Part shown: in pieces, positions 45,521-57,415 of the stretch
How positions within the stretch are numbered: the first letter of the stretch is position 1
Layout: each line of letters opens with the position of its first letter
NCBI GenBank assembly: GCA_037043455.1
Contig: JAWPHD010000007.1
Span: 558,001-622,000 of the forward strand
From: Cyrtodaria siliqua
Taxonomy: Eukaryota; Mollusca; Bivalvia; Adapedonta; Hiatellidae
Direction: 5' to 3'
DNA: 64,000 nucleotides
Program-made: the position numbers and the translations under genes
Notes under the pieces: generated by a model
The model's database searches: none
What the model was told of the DNA's origin: nothing
What the model saw: the letters and a program-made list of their open reading frames with translations, nothing else

Positions 45521-46239
45521 TTATTATACCTCATTGTAAAACCCCACGTAAAATGTCCATACACGCCCGTGAAACAATTTCGACTGTTTCCCGATTATGA
45601 CACGGAGCGGTCAAACATTAATGTGCTGTTTCATGATTGTGATGTCAGAGGAAGTATATAAATAGATAATATTGTTTTTTTTCCATGGTCAACACACTAT
45701 GCGCAACTGAAATTCGGCGAACGCTTATTACAATATAGTTCATGGCATGAACTGAACTATTACTATAACTTCAATGTCTGTGATACGAATACGAGTTGAT
45801 GTTGTTTGCATTGTTAAAATGTTTATATATTGTTTTATACACGTTTTAAAGATATTAATTTGGTTTTATGCTTTTTACATCAAATCCTTTTATTTATTTT
45901 ATCTTTTTATTATGTTTTTCGTATTATTTTATTTAAAAAAAAGAGGATTTCCCCTATAATACATTATGCTCGGTATAATAAATTAAATACTGCATCTCAG
46001 TGAAGGTGACAGTGGTAAATATAACACATAATGTATCACCCGGTAAATGTAACAAATAATGTAACACCCGTTAAATATAACAAGTATCCCGGTGTTATGG
46101 GTTTTCGACGGCGTAAGATTACAAAAATCATTGATTTCAAATTCGAATAAGTTTCACTAGAACTGAAAAATATATCAAAAAACGTTCATGAAAAAAATGT
46201 CAACGTATTCGATCTTAGTATTGCGCTTGCAATCAGTAC
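45521..46239. repeat. TTATACCTCA module and minisatellite remnant, copy B
   Basis: Bases 45,522-46,010 correspond to the end of A's palindrome block (12,240-12,680) and contain GATTGTGATGTCAGAGGAAG. Bases 46,012-46,095 are GGTAAATGTAACAAATAATG repeats. ATCACC at 46,035-46,040 is the unoccupied target of A's fold-back. The 61-aa ORF at 45,774 is low-complexity and unsupported. Confidence 0.6.
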
Positions 46240-46765
46240 TGTTATTCATTCGATCTTTGAAGATCGCTGAGCCGGATACTTATAGTTAGTTGTTGGTGGT
46301 ACATTTTCAATTTCTTTTGTTTTCTTACTTAATTTTTGATTCGGTGGTTCCACTACTCCGGCCGATAAAAGGCTCTGGGTATTGTTTAACCACTCATAGG
46401 ATATGTTGTCTGCTTTTTATACGCAGGCTTCATAACCGCTGCTCCCAACTAAATTCCATTATGTTTATTTCGCTCTTCGGGGCATTTCATTTTATTTGAT
46501 ACTGGGACCATACGCCGTACGACATGGGGAATACATTAAAGAAGGCTAACTCCATGTCCACCGCAATATGCATGCCATCTTTGGGATGGTTAACATTTTG
46601 TGCTGTTGATTTTATGAATATTGAGTTCTGCTCAACCCGGGGCTAGAGGGCGTGAGCGGTAGCTAGCATATTTCACTACCTCTCATGAACAGTCTCAATC
46701 AAACCGAGACTGAAACATTTCGTATGTGCCGTTTCCAAAGGTCCATTATTATACTCTTTTTTTAG
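46240..46765 (+). repeat. RB repeat, most complete copy
   Basis: It starts with CGATCTTTGAAGATCGCTGAG, then GATTCGGTGGTTCCACTAC, CTCCCAACTAAATTCC, GGGACCATACGCCG, ATGCATGCCATCTTTGGGA, CTCAACCCGGGGCTAGAGGG and CAATCAAACCGAGACTG, ending TCCAAAGGTCCATTATTATA. At about 525 bp it links the fragments seen elsewhere into one family. It has no ORF, and the class is unknown. Confidence 0.7.
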
Positions 46766-47963
46766 TATGTTCATAGCATATAGTAGTCACACTCCAGACG
46801 ATCTATTTATGATAATTATTATGCCCCCGCCGTTGATTACTGGGAGTGAGATACAAAGGATGACCAGTGTACGTCCGTACGTCGTGAAATGTTTTCCTTT
46901 TAATCACCTTTCGGCAGCTAACTATTATTATACCTCACGTTTACACTCCTATACCCTGGCGAGAAACATTGTATAATATTACTTAGCTCTATATAAATGG
47001 TGATTAATTATTTCTACCTGTTTCTCGTAATTTTAGTCACTCAGCAAACAGGGGTGAAACAACAGTTCGCGTGTTGCCTTCACTGTCAATGAACTGTTTC
47101 ATGCGCGATCTGAATGCCCAAGGACATGCGCTATTTGAATGCGCGAAAAATTATCCCGTCGGGATAACATGATTAGCATCCACTGAATGATTTCCCTATA
47201 ATCTAACCCAGCAGTTAAATAATATATTTATTATATTTTAAATAAGTTAATGTATACTGAATTTTAAGCGAACTGTTTTAGCTTTAGTTGGCGGATGGCG
47301 TCAGTAACACTTTATTGACGTCATGACTCAAGGTCATAGTAAGTTTTGTTTTATTGTTCAGAGTTAGATCTAGATCGAGTAATTAATATTTTGCGATTAT
47401 GTAATAAAATTAAAACATTCACTTTGAACTTTCAATATTTTTGTTTTTCTATACCTTTTTCTCAAATGAATCCCGAGTTGCAATAACTGATAATATAGAA
47501 AATTAAGTAATGAACGATTCTTTCATGGGTGTTTAACTATTGTCCCTCGGTATCGGGGACGACCTGGGAAACTATTGCCCATGTCGTCTCCGATACCTTG
47601 GGACAATAGTTTTGACTTCCCTAAATTCTTTTCGAATATGACGCGGGGCGGTCAAAATGTAGGTATTATTTCATGATTGTGAAGTCACAGCAAGTGTATA
47701 ACTAGTTAATGGGATTGTCTATGCTCAACAGCATATGCGCAAACGAATCTTTTAACGCTTTGATACGGTTGGATATATACTTGTAAACATGTAATTACAA
47801 ATAAAGACATACCCACAATGAATGTTTCGCAATTTAAATATAGCTTGTATAGCTTTAAAGCAACGAAACGATAAATTATACAGTTTTCACAAATAAATAA
47901 GACTATTTAAACCGCTTTAGTATTATGACGGGGTGATCGAGTGTATTAGTATTATTTAGCAGA
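46766..47963. repeat. TTATACCTCAC module, copy B
   Basis: From 46,923 it matches 14,942-15,976, including the hairpin at 47,536-47,615. Bases 46,766-46,922 are unmatched. The 69-aa ORF here is unsupported. Confidence 0.5.
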
Positions 47964-48745
47964 ATATCGCCACCTACACACATATCTACGTCAACCACAG
48001 AAATCGATGATATTATTGTTGCACTTATCTATAAATTACACTCACGAGAAAATATTTTAAAATAATTAGTTATTTTAAGAAACGAGATTTTATTTCATAT
48101 CACACATGAGGCTAACTTATGATCATATATTGCATTTGTTTGAAAAGCAGAGAGTGTTTTCTTAACAAGAATGACGTGCGTTGCCTGTATAATATTAGGA
48201 AGAAATACGTCAACTCTTTGAATTTATGAGCGTATAACTATGAACTATTTATACTCTTTATACATTATGGCCGCCATCTTGAAATTCAAAATGGCCGCCA
48301 ATTTAGCATGTTTATAGCCTATAATTGCTCCAAAGATATATAGAATTACACTTTTGGTGTCTCTTATTACATTTTTGGGGTCAAGGGATGCGACTTTTGT
48401 GTTTCTGAAGATGTCAAATATTGGCAGCCATCTTGAAATTCAAAATGGCTGCCAATGTATTATGTTTATTGTGTAGAATTGCTCCCCGGATACATAGGAT
48501 CAAAATCTATTAGTACATTTATGCGGTCAAGGAATGCGAATTTGGTATTTTTTTAGACCTCATGTCTATGTCCTATGCTTTGTTACATTTGATTGACATA
48601 TAACACACGTTGACATGACAACTGTTGATTGTTGAAAAGAACAGACTGCTACCAATGTGAATTGACATGGACAAGACAAAATAATTGCTGCGAGAGTTGT
48701 AGTACACATGTAATAACATATCGTTTACTATTGCCAGGTTGAAAA

Positions 48746-51700
48746 ATGGCGTCTCTAGATGAACCACCAGCCAAGAAGTCATGCACAGACTACAAACGTT
48801 GCCTTTATTGTCAGACGGAAACTACGGACACTCTGGTAAACACACATTACAAAACCTTCAAAGACACATCCTACGAAACATTCCTGAGTGGTGTGAGAAG
48901 AAAGTATAGATATGGATATGACTTTGTGGCTGTGTTCCAGAGATTGCACGGTATTACAGCCAGTGAGCTAAAGGAGAAGAAAGCCAGTTGGCACCGAGAT
49001 TGCTACAACCGGACAGTTAGGCACTTGGAGAGGGATGAAAAGCGCAGTAAGAAGGCCGTAGCTGCCCAGGATCCCACCATACTTACAAAACGTAAGAGAG
49101 GTTGACCTAGCTCTTCTGCACAGAATGTCCACCCAGATGAAGGAGTTCAATGTGACATGATGACGCGGTCTCAAAAGCATGTGTTTGACAAAACCAAATG
49201 TATTTTATGCTACCCATCAACTGATGAGGAGGAGTACGTGACAAAGAAGGAGAAACTTTACAACTGTCGGACTACGAACATGGGAAACGCTATACAAGAT
49301 ATTGTCACAAACAGTGGAAATGAAGTGTGGAAAGTAAGATTGGCCGATGTTCTTACTTCTGGTGATCTACTGTCACGAGACATCATGTATCACAATAGTT
49401 GTAAAACAAAATACTGGGAAAAGCATGTCCAAAGACCTCAACGAAAATCCCAGTCACACACAATGACCACGTCTGACACGCTAGAGAACAATACGACCTT
49501 TCTTGCAGCTGCAGTGCAATTTTTTCTGCATTGTCCAACAGCAGATAAATGATGGCATATTCCTAGAGCTATCACAGATTGAAAATTTCTATGAAGAGAC
49601 TCTATTAGAATATGAGATAACAGATGTACATGTCTCTAGAAAGACGCTTAAGAAGACACTACTGAAAAATGTGGAAAATGTGGTTATAACACCAGGTTAT
49701 GGGAATAAATCATCACATGTTCATTCTATGGCAGCTAGCAAAGATGCTATCAATACAGCAAGTCAGACACAAAGCAAACATATTTCAGAGAATCTGAAGA
49801 TGATGTTCCAGAGCGCAAGTTATCTTCGTAGCCTTATACAGGAAGCGCGTGTAGAACCATGGACATTCACAGGTTCACTTCAAGACTGCCTTAGTGCAGG
49901 TGTTCCTCAAGAACGGTTCATATTCATTCGGTGGCTATTGCAAAGCTCGAAATCGGTTTGTTCAGAGGATCGACGTCAAGAACTAGGACGGCCTGTCGAC
50001 ATCATATGTCAGCAAATTCTGTACAACTTTACATCTGACCGCCAGATGGCATACACGCCTAAATCATCCACATCCACTTTACGCTCGACATATGAAACAC
50101 CACCAGCAGTTGGTCTGTCATTGCAGTCATCATATGCACAGAAGCAAGAAGGATGTAACTGTACTGAATGCAGCAGGGATTGGGATCACATACAACCGTG
50201 TAAATGAAATTACCTTGAGTTCCTTGACCCAGCCAGTTCCCTGCCAATAGTGAATGCCACGGCTCATGACTGACAAACTCTGATAACAGTCCTTGAGAAC
50301 CTCTCCAAGCTAAACATACTCACGTGTCCAGAAGACAATAGCAAGATCATGGTAACAATGCATATGGATTTGTATAAGAGAGCACTCAAGCTGGAATACC
50401 TTGACACATATTTTGCAGAGAAGTGGTGGTTGCTTCCTGGTCCTTTTCACACAAGCCTGTGTGGAGTAAGATGCCTGGGCAAAACTGTGGATTCAATCTG
50501 ATCTGTACGGCAGTGTTGTGGTGAATCAGATCATCAATGGAAGTCATTATGATCGAGCTGTAGAAGCACATGAAATCACAATACAGGTATTGGCTGAGTT
50601 GTGGTTGGGAGAATTCTTCAAAGAAAAGCCGTTGGTACTTGAAGCTTTGACTGGGTGTGTGAACAAATTAGGCAACGCGTTTGAGGTTACGGATAAAGAC
50701 ACTAAAGATGCGAAGGTAGCAGAAGCTAACAGGGAACTTATGGTTCAGCTCGAGCAAATGAACCTGGAGAAGCAACTTGACGACTTTGACAAGAATAATG
50801 AGCAATTTCCGATGTATGCATCGACTCGCATGTATATGCGCCAAGTGTTGATGCTTCTTGCATTCCATCGTTCTGTCAAAGCGCCTGACCTACTGCTGTA
50901 TCTGTCTTCGCTAGAGAAACTCTGTACTTATTTCTTTGCGTACAACAGACTGGACTATGCGCAGAATATAATGGAGTTCACAGCACGGCATACGATGCCA
51001 AGGAAACAGACCCAGCTCTGTGACTGAGACTAGTAGATGGCGAGTTTGCAGTGACAAAGAGCAACATCCCATTCAAGAGTATCGGTTTAGATCAAGCTCA
51101 GGAACATGACAACAACAACTTGAAAGGCGAATGAGGTCTTCAGGGAATTACTACTAAGCCGACGACTCTTCTGAAGTATTGCCTTGCAGCACCAGAGCTT
51201 GCCAGATTGTCCAAGGAGACGGAGGAAATGTTTGGACTTGCCCGTTCCCGTACAGATCATCATCACAAAATGTCACCTGCGGTAGCATTACGTCAGGAAA
51301 AGACGATTCAAGAATTGAAGTCTGTTCTTGAGCCTCACAATCTATTTTGTGACAAGGTCAACAAACTCTACAACACAATGAATAAGAAGATACTGAGTGA
51401 GAAGGCCCAGTCAAGTATTCTGAACATGGAAACGCGTGGTGAACAAGCAAAGCTGTCCTTTGTTGAAGAGCGTCTGTGTGGAGAAGTAAAGTTTTGGGAC
51501 AGCATGTCGAAGGTCAAATTCCTAAACTGGGACGACCTCTGCAAGACAGTGAAACTCAAATGCAGTACCAAAGAATACCAACTAAAATTATGTACATCAC
51601 TAATGTCGAGACTGCTAGACATAGCGAAATCCCAGCGGCATATTGATCTCCAGGATGCAATAGCCACATATGAGTTCAATGGTGTAAACCATCTTCTGAT

Positions 51701-52887
51701 GAAACCAGACGGTTCACTACATCCTTGCAAGAACAAGAGTGGTATTATTCATGCCTTGGAATAGTTTTCAGACTCACAGGGTGATCAAATAGCTACACTT
51801 ACAGATAACAAACGACATCTGATCTTAGATGGCATGGCAGTTGTGCAGTCTCTGGTGCATGCAGCAAACTTCAAGACATGCAAGGAACTGGGTCAGGTAT
51901 TTGCTCAAAGAATTGACGCTTTGCTCAGTGATTATGATGGCGGTCGTATTATCTTTGACAATTATTACAAGAAACTCACAATCAAGGATCAAATCCGATA
52001 TGGTTCCTCAGCATGTGCAGGGGAAGACTTGTACATCACTGACCTGACACCAATAAAAGACAAAAAGCAGTGACTAACATTCTTCTTGGCTGACAAAGCA
52101 ATCCAGCTCTGCAGAAAGGATGTTGTGACTGCAACAAGAAAAGATGTCCTGACCATCCAAGCTGGATACCAACCAAGCACTCAGAAAAAGCAGCCAAGAA
52201 GAGGCTGATACGCTTATGATGCCACATGCGCTAGAAATTTCTGCAACGAGTGCTGAAGTAGACTTCTTTACCCAGGACACAGATTGGTGGGTGCTAATTC
52301 TACGCAGACTTGACGAGTTGGGCCAATACACTGGCATCGTCAAAGGCACCAGTGAAAATCGAAGGCGAATTGCACTGCAACCTATATATGACACACTGGG
52401 AAGTGAAAAAGCTAAGGCCCTACCTGAATGCCATGCCATCACTGGATCAGACACAACTGGACAGATAAGTGGCGTTGGCAAGAAGACAAGTTTCAAGGTG
52501 TTCATGAAAGCTCCAACGCTTGGCATAGATGCTCTTTTGCAGCTTGGCCAGGATGACATGCCCTCTACAGATTTGATTGCAGACTGTCAGGAGTTTGTGT
52601 GCATGACCCTTAGTACAAAGCAGGTGAACACACATGATCCAGTAACACTTAGGTCGAACAAATTCAGACGGCTGGCACCTAGCGAAGGAGTAGACACCTC
52701 GCTCCCAACTGAAGGTACATGGCTACAGCATATTCTGAGAGCACATCTACAGGCCAACATTTGGGCTCAGGATACGGTGCTCCATCCCAGGATTCCAGAA
52801 CCGACTGAGTTAGTCTGGAGCAAGGTCGACAACAGGTTGTTGCCCACGCTGACCAAAGTACCGTTAGCACCAGACGCAGTAACATAA
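48746..52887 (+). pseudogene. Decayed gene of the CxxC-YHxxC / EEADT / TGSDTT invertebrate protein family
   Basis: The ORF pieces form one colinear protein of about 1,300 residues. Two N-terminal zinc-binding-like modules come first: RCLYCQ with SWHRDCY (48,746-49,105) and KCILCY with YHNSCKTKY (49,157-49,552). Then come a helical middle (49,503-50,200), VVNQIINGSHYDRAVEAHEI (50,518-51,027) and FGLARSRTDHHHKMSP (51,207-51,764). Next are LDGMAVVQSLV with IIFDNYYKKLTIKDQIR (to 52,073), EEADT (52,198-52,212), FFTQDTDWWVLIL (52,255 on) and HAITGSDTTGQISGVGKK (52,432 on). In-frame stops (49,103; 51,762) and at least four frameshifts disrupt it. I know the family from many invertebrate genomes as uncharacterised. 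The last four motifs resemble the acidic and helix-hairpin motifs of FEN/XPG nucleases, which is inference. Confidence 0.75.
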
Positions 52888-53339
52888 TTATTGCTGTGTA
52901 AATGTGACGCTAGTAAATGTTCCAGCGCACGGTTCTCCTGCAAACGACAGAACTTACCCTGCACAGAATTATGTATATGCGAGGCAAATCAAGACTGTTG
53001 CAATACGAACACTCTGACCAATGAGGACAACTTTGGAGTGGATGATAGAGGCATATAGAGATTACAGTACATGTAATATGTATCTAATAAGGGATCACAA
53101 TATCCAACAGTGTCCATTGTCCTGGCAGTGACAAAAAAAGAACACTGATAACATTCATCTGTATCTGTGTATCTCGATACATAATTATACTTTTACGCAT
53201 TCCCAATATTTATCGCGTCAATCCAAAAAGTGCTAATTAAATAATTGTTGCTATGTCAGGCAGACATAGTAGTGAATGCAATATTGAGATTCATCATTTA
53301 CAAATTCGAAGTATTGTGATTTTGTAGACTTGATTTTGA
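52888..53339. other. 3' untranslated region of the TIR element
   Basis: It lies between the gene's last TAA and the right terminal subunits. No feature was recognised. Confidence 0.5.
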
Positions 53340-53724
53340 AATTAAAGATGTTGTTTAATGCTTGATATCTTCAAAAATACAACATTCGCATACCTTGACC
53401 CCATAAATGTACTAAGAGAAATCAAAATTTTGAACCTATGTATCTAGGGAGCAATTATATACTATAAACATGCTAAATTCCTTCACCCCATAAATGCACT
53501 ACAAGACACCAAAATTGTGATTCTGTGTATCCAGGGGGCAATTATATGCTATAAACATGCTAAATTGGCGGCCATTTTCAATTTCAAGATGGCGGCCATG
53601 ACAGCGTGGACCAAGAAATAGGCACAAATACTTTTTTCGTTCAGAATATGTTTAGGATCATAAAAATCAATGTTATTCCAACTGTAGCAAAAAAAAAATG
53701 CAAAAATACACAAGAGCCCAAACG

Positions 53725-54559
53725 ATTGTAAATCACAAACGAGACAACATTTCCAATTTAATTAGTTATTCTTAGATTAATAAACCGTCGCTTTTTTTTC
53801 TGCATATAACACATGAGGCCTCTGCTGTACCAATCATTATTAGGTGTTACAAGCCAGATTGTAATATGACGTTGTTTGGTATTTCGTCATTATTTTTTCG
53901 AAGGTTGCGGAAGGTTCTTGTGGCTTTCATAATGTTTAGTCGTGAATCTCTGTTTAATATTTCCAAATTATCTTAAGCATGTGCAAACTGTTTGACATTA
54001 TTGCCACAAATTATTGGCCCAACAATAAACCAACATGTTGGGCCAACGTGGAAACGATGTGCAGAATCAAATGGGGCCCAACATAAAAGACCAACATCGG
54101 GCCAACAGCGTTTCATAATATTGGCCTAACTATTTTCCACCATCAAATCAAAGTTGGCTTGATGTTGGCCCAAATGTTTATTATTATCACAAGGCATTGG
54201 CCCAATAATAAACCAGCATGTAGGGCAACTTGGAAACGATGAGCAGAATCAAATAGGTCCAACGTAAAAGACCAATGAAGGGCCAACGAAAGTGATGATA
54301 TTGGTTTGATATTGGCCCAACATATGCATGCTATCTGGGGCTACGCGCGAAATTCGTTTAGTTAGTAAAACACACTTCCTATGTTTAACAGATGCTCATA
54401 CTACCCGAGAAATAATATATGTTTTAACACCATACAGTTCACGTGTAGCTTTCCTTTCAATACAAATATTGCTTCACTTCAAGTAATCGGTTGCTGTAGA
54501 AGTTTTTAGGAGTCTCAATGCTTTGGCTCTAATTAATTACAGTACGCATGTCTACCGGA
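53725..54559 (+). repeat. Duplicated flank with 182-bp tandem, copy B
   Basis: It matches 17,419-18,200. Tandem units with CATTGGCCCAATAATAAACC and TTATTGGCCCAACAATAAAC lie at 54,003-54,330. Confidence 0.65.
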
Positions 54560-55234
54560 AGGCGGAAAGACGTCAAGACGACAAATACAGCATTTTGTCG
54601 TCATTTCGTATTGTCATTCTGGCGGGCGCCAAGACGACAAGACGACAAATACAGCCTTTTGTCGTCTTTTCGTTTTGTCGTTCTGGCGGGCGCCAGACGA
54701 CAAGACGACAAATACAGCCTTTTGTCGTATTTTCAAATGTCGTCTTGGCGCGTGAAATCCGTCGTTTTGTCGTCTTGGCGGGCACCAAGACGACACGATG
54801 ACAAAATGCTGTTTTGTCGTCTTTTCGCGTGGCGTCTTGTCGTCTTGGCGACCCGCCAAGACCGCCAAATGATATATAGGGTCCTATAGAAACCACAGCG
54901 TCCGAACGCAATGGCATCGTAGGTCCGCACTGTACTGCAAACAAGGAATTGAAACTACAATGAAAGAGACAAAAAACAACAGAAAGTGTGGTGAAGACAG
55001 GGTTACCGACTTGGAACGGTCAGTAGGCAATAAGACCTACTGGTTAGCTTGAATCGATTTTATATGCGCACAATCCTCGCTATTATCCTGTCTTCAGCGC
55101 CCAAATAGACAAGACAGTGTAAAAAAAAAAAAATCCCATCAAAAGAAAATTTCTAACAATAAAGTCCACATCCAGAGAAACCAACTACGAAGCCAAGACG
55201 ACAAAACGACATGGCAGAAATCAGCCACCATAGT
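54560..55234. mobile_element. GACGACAAG-word fold-back, interrupted, copy B
   Basis: Bases 54,560-54,866 and 55,193-55,234 match 18,200-18,635. The right end again reads ATGGCAGAAATCAGCCACC, then ATA. Bases 54,867-55,192 are a B-only insert that includes a degraded retroelement tail (GACAGGGTTACCGACTTGG, GAACGGTCAGTAGGC). ORFs are word artefacts. Confidence 0.65.
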
Positions 55235-56480
55235 TAACTGTCCTAATCGCAAATGAAAATAGATAATTTCAAACATAAAACATTTGTCCATTTTGATGCA
55301 CCTATGGGGGCTATTCTAAATTAAAGAGCAGAAATTCGGGGTTTACAATATCAAAGAAAGGTTAAAGGGGATTAAATGTCTTACTCGAAAACATGAAAAT
55401 AGATAATTTCAAACCTAAAACATATTGTCCATTTTGATGAACCTATTATATTCTATGAACCTATTCAAAATTATAGAGCAGAGATATGGGGTTTACAATA
55501 TCAAAGAAAATTGAAAGAATACATGTATAATTTTATAAATTGTTGTTGAAAGTTCAAACGTCAACTAGTAATGAATGAAGAATGATTGAGAGATTGTAAG
55601 AGAGTCTGTACAAATTGGGCAAGTAATGTTAAGACCAATTTACATGATTTTGAATTGAACTATGTTCGAAATTATCCTCACAGTATTAAGTTGAAACATA
55701 TTCACGTATTATCCAAACAAAGAGTAATTGATTGTTTTGTACAGAAGTGTTATAGTGACATTGGAAATAATCTTGTTCTAGCGTTATATAAACATTTCAA
55801 ACCATTTAAACTGAAAAAGGTCATTGTCAAGGGGAGGATTATCGTCGCATTCCCTGATAGTCGAAACCAACACATACTCACAAAATAGAACTGATAAAAG
55901 TCAAAGATATTGCAATATCTGTAAATCTATGGACATAGAAGACGAACATCATTTTATTTAATTTGTCCTGTCTATGAACATATTTGCAAACTTTAATTAT
56001 ATTAGGGCTTATTATTATCTAAACAGAAACTGTGTTATCACTTTTTTTTCCTGCATTATATCAAAGACGACATAATAAACCGGAGATTCGCATCTTATGC
56101 TTCCAGATAAAAAGAAAATATTCGAAATTTAACGTATGCATCTTTATTTGTAACTGTATATACATTGTGAAATGGTCATGTTTTAAAGCAACAATCTACA
56201 AATGGCTCGAAACTGAAAAAACTTTATGTTTGGAATGTTGTTTTGGTCCCCCAGAATAGTTCTTTGTTTACAAATGAGATTTAGAAAGTCAGACTATGAC
56301 CGATTTTATGCTACTTCCTGTTATTATTGTTGTTATAGTTTTACTGAAATGTGTAACTCTATAGAAGTTGTCATTTTTCGCAGTAGTATTCTGCAACTGG
56401 TCTTAACATTAAGAGAATAATTTTATGTGTGCAGTTATATTGTTATATTAGTTTATAAGATGAAAAATAAAGAATTTTAG
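55235..56480 (+). pseudogene. LINE ORF2 C-terminal fossil, copy B
   Basis: Two 140-bp units (near 55,261 and 55,401) are followed by WASNVKTNLHDFELNYVRN and the knuckle RYCNICKSMDIEDEHHF (about 55,900-55,955). Some residues after the knuckle are better kept than in copy A (the CPVY-like part), so the two copies decayed independently. Stops are present. Confidence 0.7.
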
Positions 56481-57353
56481 ATTTTGCTGTTTTGATCTGT
56501 GTCATACAAAAACGTGCCCAGTCTGTACGTCTTAGATCTTTGATATCATGCTTATTATATTATTATGTAAATAGCACATCCTTTTGAGGGTGCCAGTGGA
56601 TACTATCAAACCGACAATGTAATATCGATAGAGGCTATCCACTGGCACCCTCAAGGGGATGTGATATTTATTTATTATACCTAACAAATACTCCTATGGG
56701 AAATCGCATTAATAAGACAGGTCTTTTTGAACATATTTAGTCAAAGCATTTGATAATCCAGAACAAAGATTATATATTGATTATCTGCAGGTTTTAATAA
56801 ACGTTTTCCGATAATGAAGAAAAAATTGTTGATGTCGTTGAACAAAGCTATTGTTATAACTGAGCTTTTCAAAAAGCTAGCAGGATGATATTTTGCGTTA
56901 TCACCCGCTATGACGCGTTGAGAGTGATTGCGCAAAATATCAACACGGCAGGGTATAGGTATTTTACATGGAGTGTTTACAGAGCGGTATACTAATACAT
57001 AATGTCAACTATGTTATGTCATCTAGGTATATTTTACCCTACGGATAATTTAATGTTTTTGTAAATCTGAATGCTGAAACCAAAATCCATCGAGGATTAT
57101 ATATACTTTTATAACTTATCCATATAGAATATTAAAACAGTAATGCGGTCGCACGGCTATTTTACAGAACTGTTGTTAATCTGTTCTCTTTTCTATAATC
57201 TTTAATAAATCTTCTATAAAGGGAAGTAGTATTAAAACATAATATTGATACTCTTTTTTTCTCTTTTCTTTTCTTTATAACATTTAAGTTTTTTGAAAAT
57301 GTATAGCAAGAATTATTTAATTTGATACAAGAGTGTTTTTCTTCTTCTTTCAG
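56481..57353. other. Distal intron, copy B, with hairpins
   Basis: The hairpin at 56,569-56,672 and a smaller self-complementary segment at 56,886-56,955 (GATATTTTGCG and CGCAAAATATC) are B-only. Bases 57,000-57,353 match A and end in the polypyrimidine tract and CTTCTTCTTTCAG acceptor. Confidence 0.5.
56569..56672. repeat. Hairpin palindrome, about 104 bp
   Basis: AAATAGCACATCCTTTTGAG, then GGTGCCAGTGGATA, pairs with TATCCACTGGCACCCTCAAG, then GGGATGTGATATTTATT. A TTATACCT module begins right after it, as at other hairpins here. Confidence 0.75.
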
Positions 57354-57415
57354 ATTTGGAAAGCGAGATACCCACAGTTGGCACTTGGCACGGTAGTCCA
57401 GTGGAATTTCGCTAA
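57354..57415 (+). CDS. Cysteine-rich peptide gene, terminal coding exon, copy B
   Basis: Acceptor CTTCTTCTTTCAG, then DLESEIPTVGTWHGSPVEFR in the phase left by the exon at 40,020, then TAA (57,413-57,415). It differs from copy A by one T/I change and one silent CGT/CGC. The AATAAA in the GCTACAATAAAATC context (about 57,901) is a shared candidate polyadenylation signal. Confidence 0.65.

Larger units (their letters stand above)
48267..53724 (+). mobile_element. TIR element carrying an EEADT / TGSDTT family gene
   Basis: Copy A is uninterrupted at this point (17,406-17,424). The left terminus ATGGCCGCCATCTTGAAATT, then CAAAATGGCCGCCAATTTAG, mirrors CTAAATTGGCGGCCATTTTC and AATTTCAAGATGGCGGCCAT ending at 53,599. 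Each terminus is two tandem subunits of about 130-150 bp (48,267-48,419 and 48,420-48,560; 53,340-53,470 and 53,471-53,599). A further 125 bp (53,600-53,724) lies between the right terminus and the flank and is absent from A. ATT occurs at both junctions as a possible target duplication. The gene is at 48,746-52,887. Confidence 0.75.
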
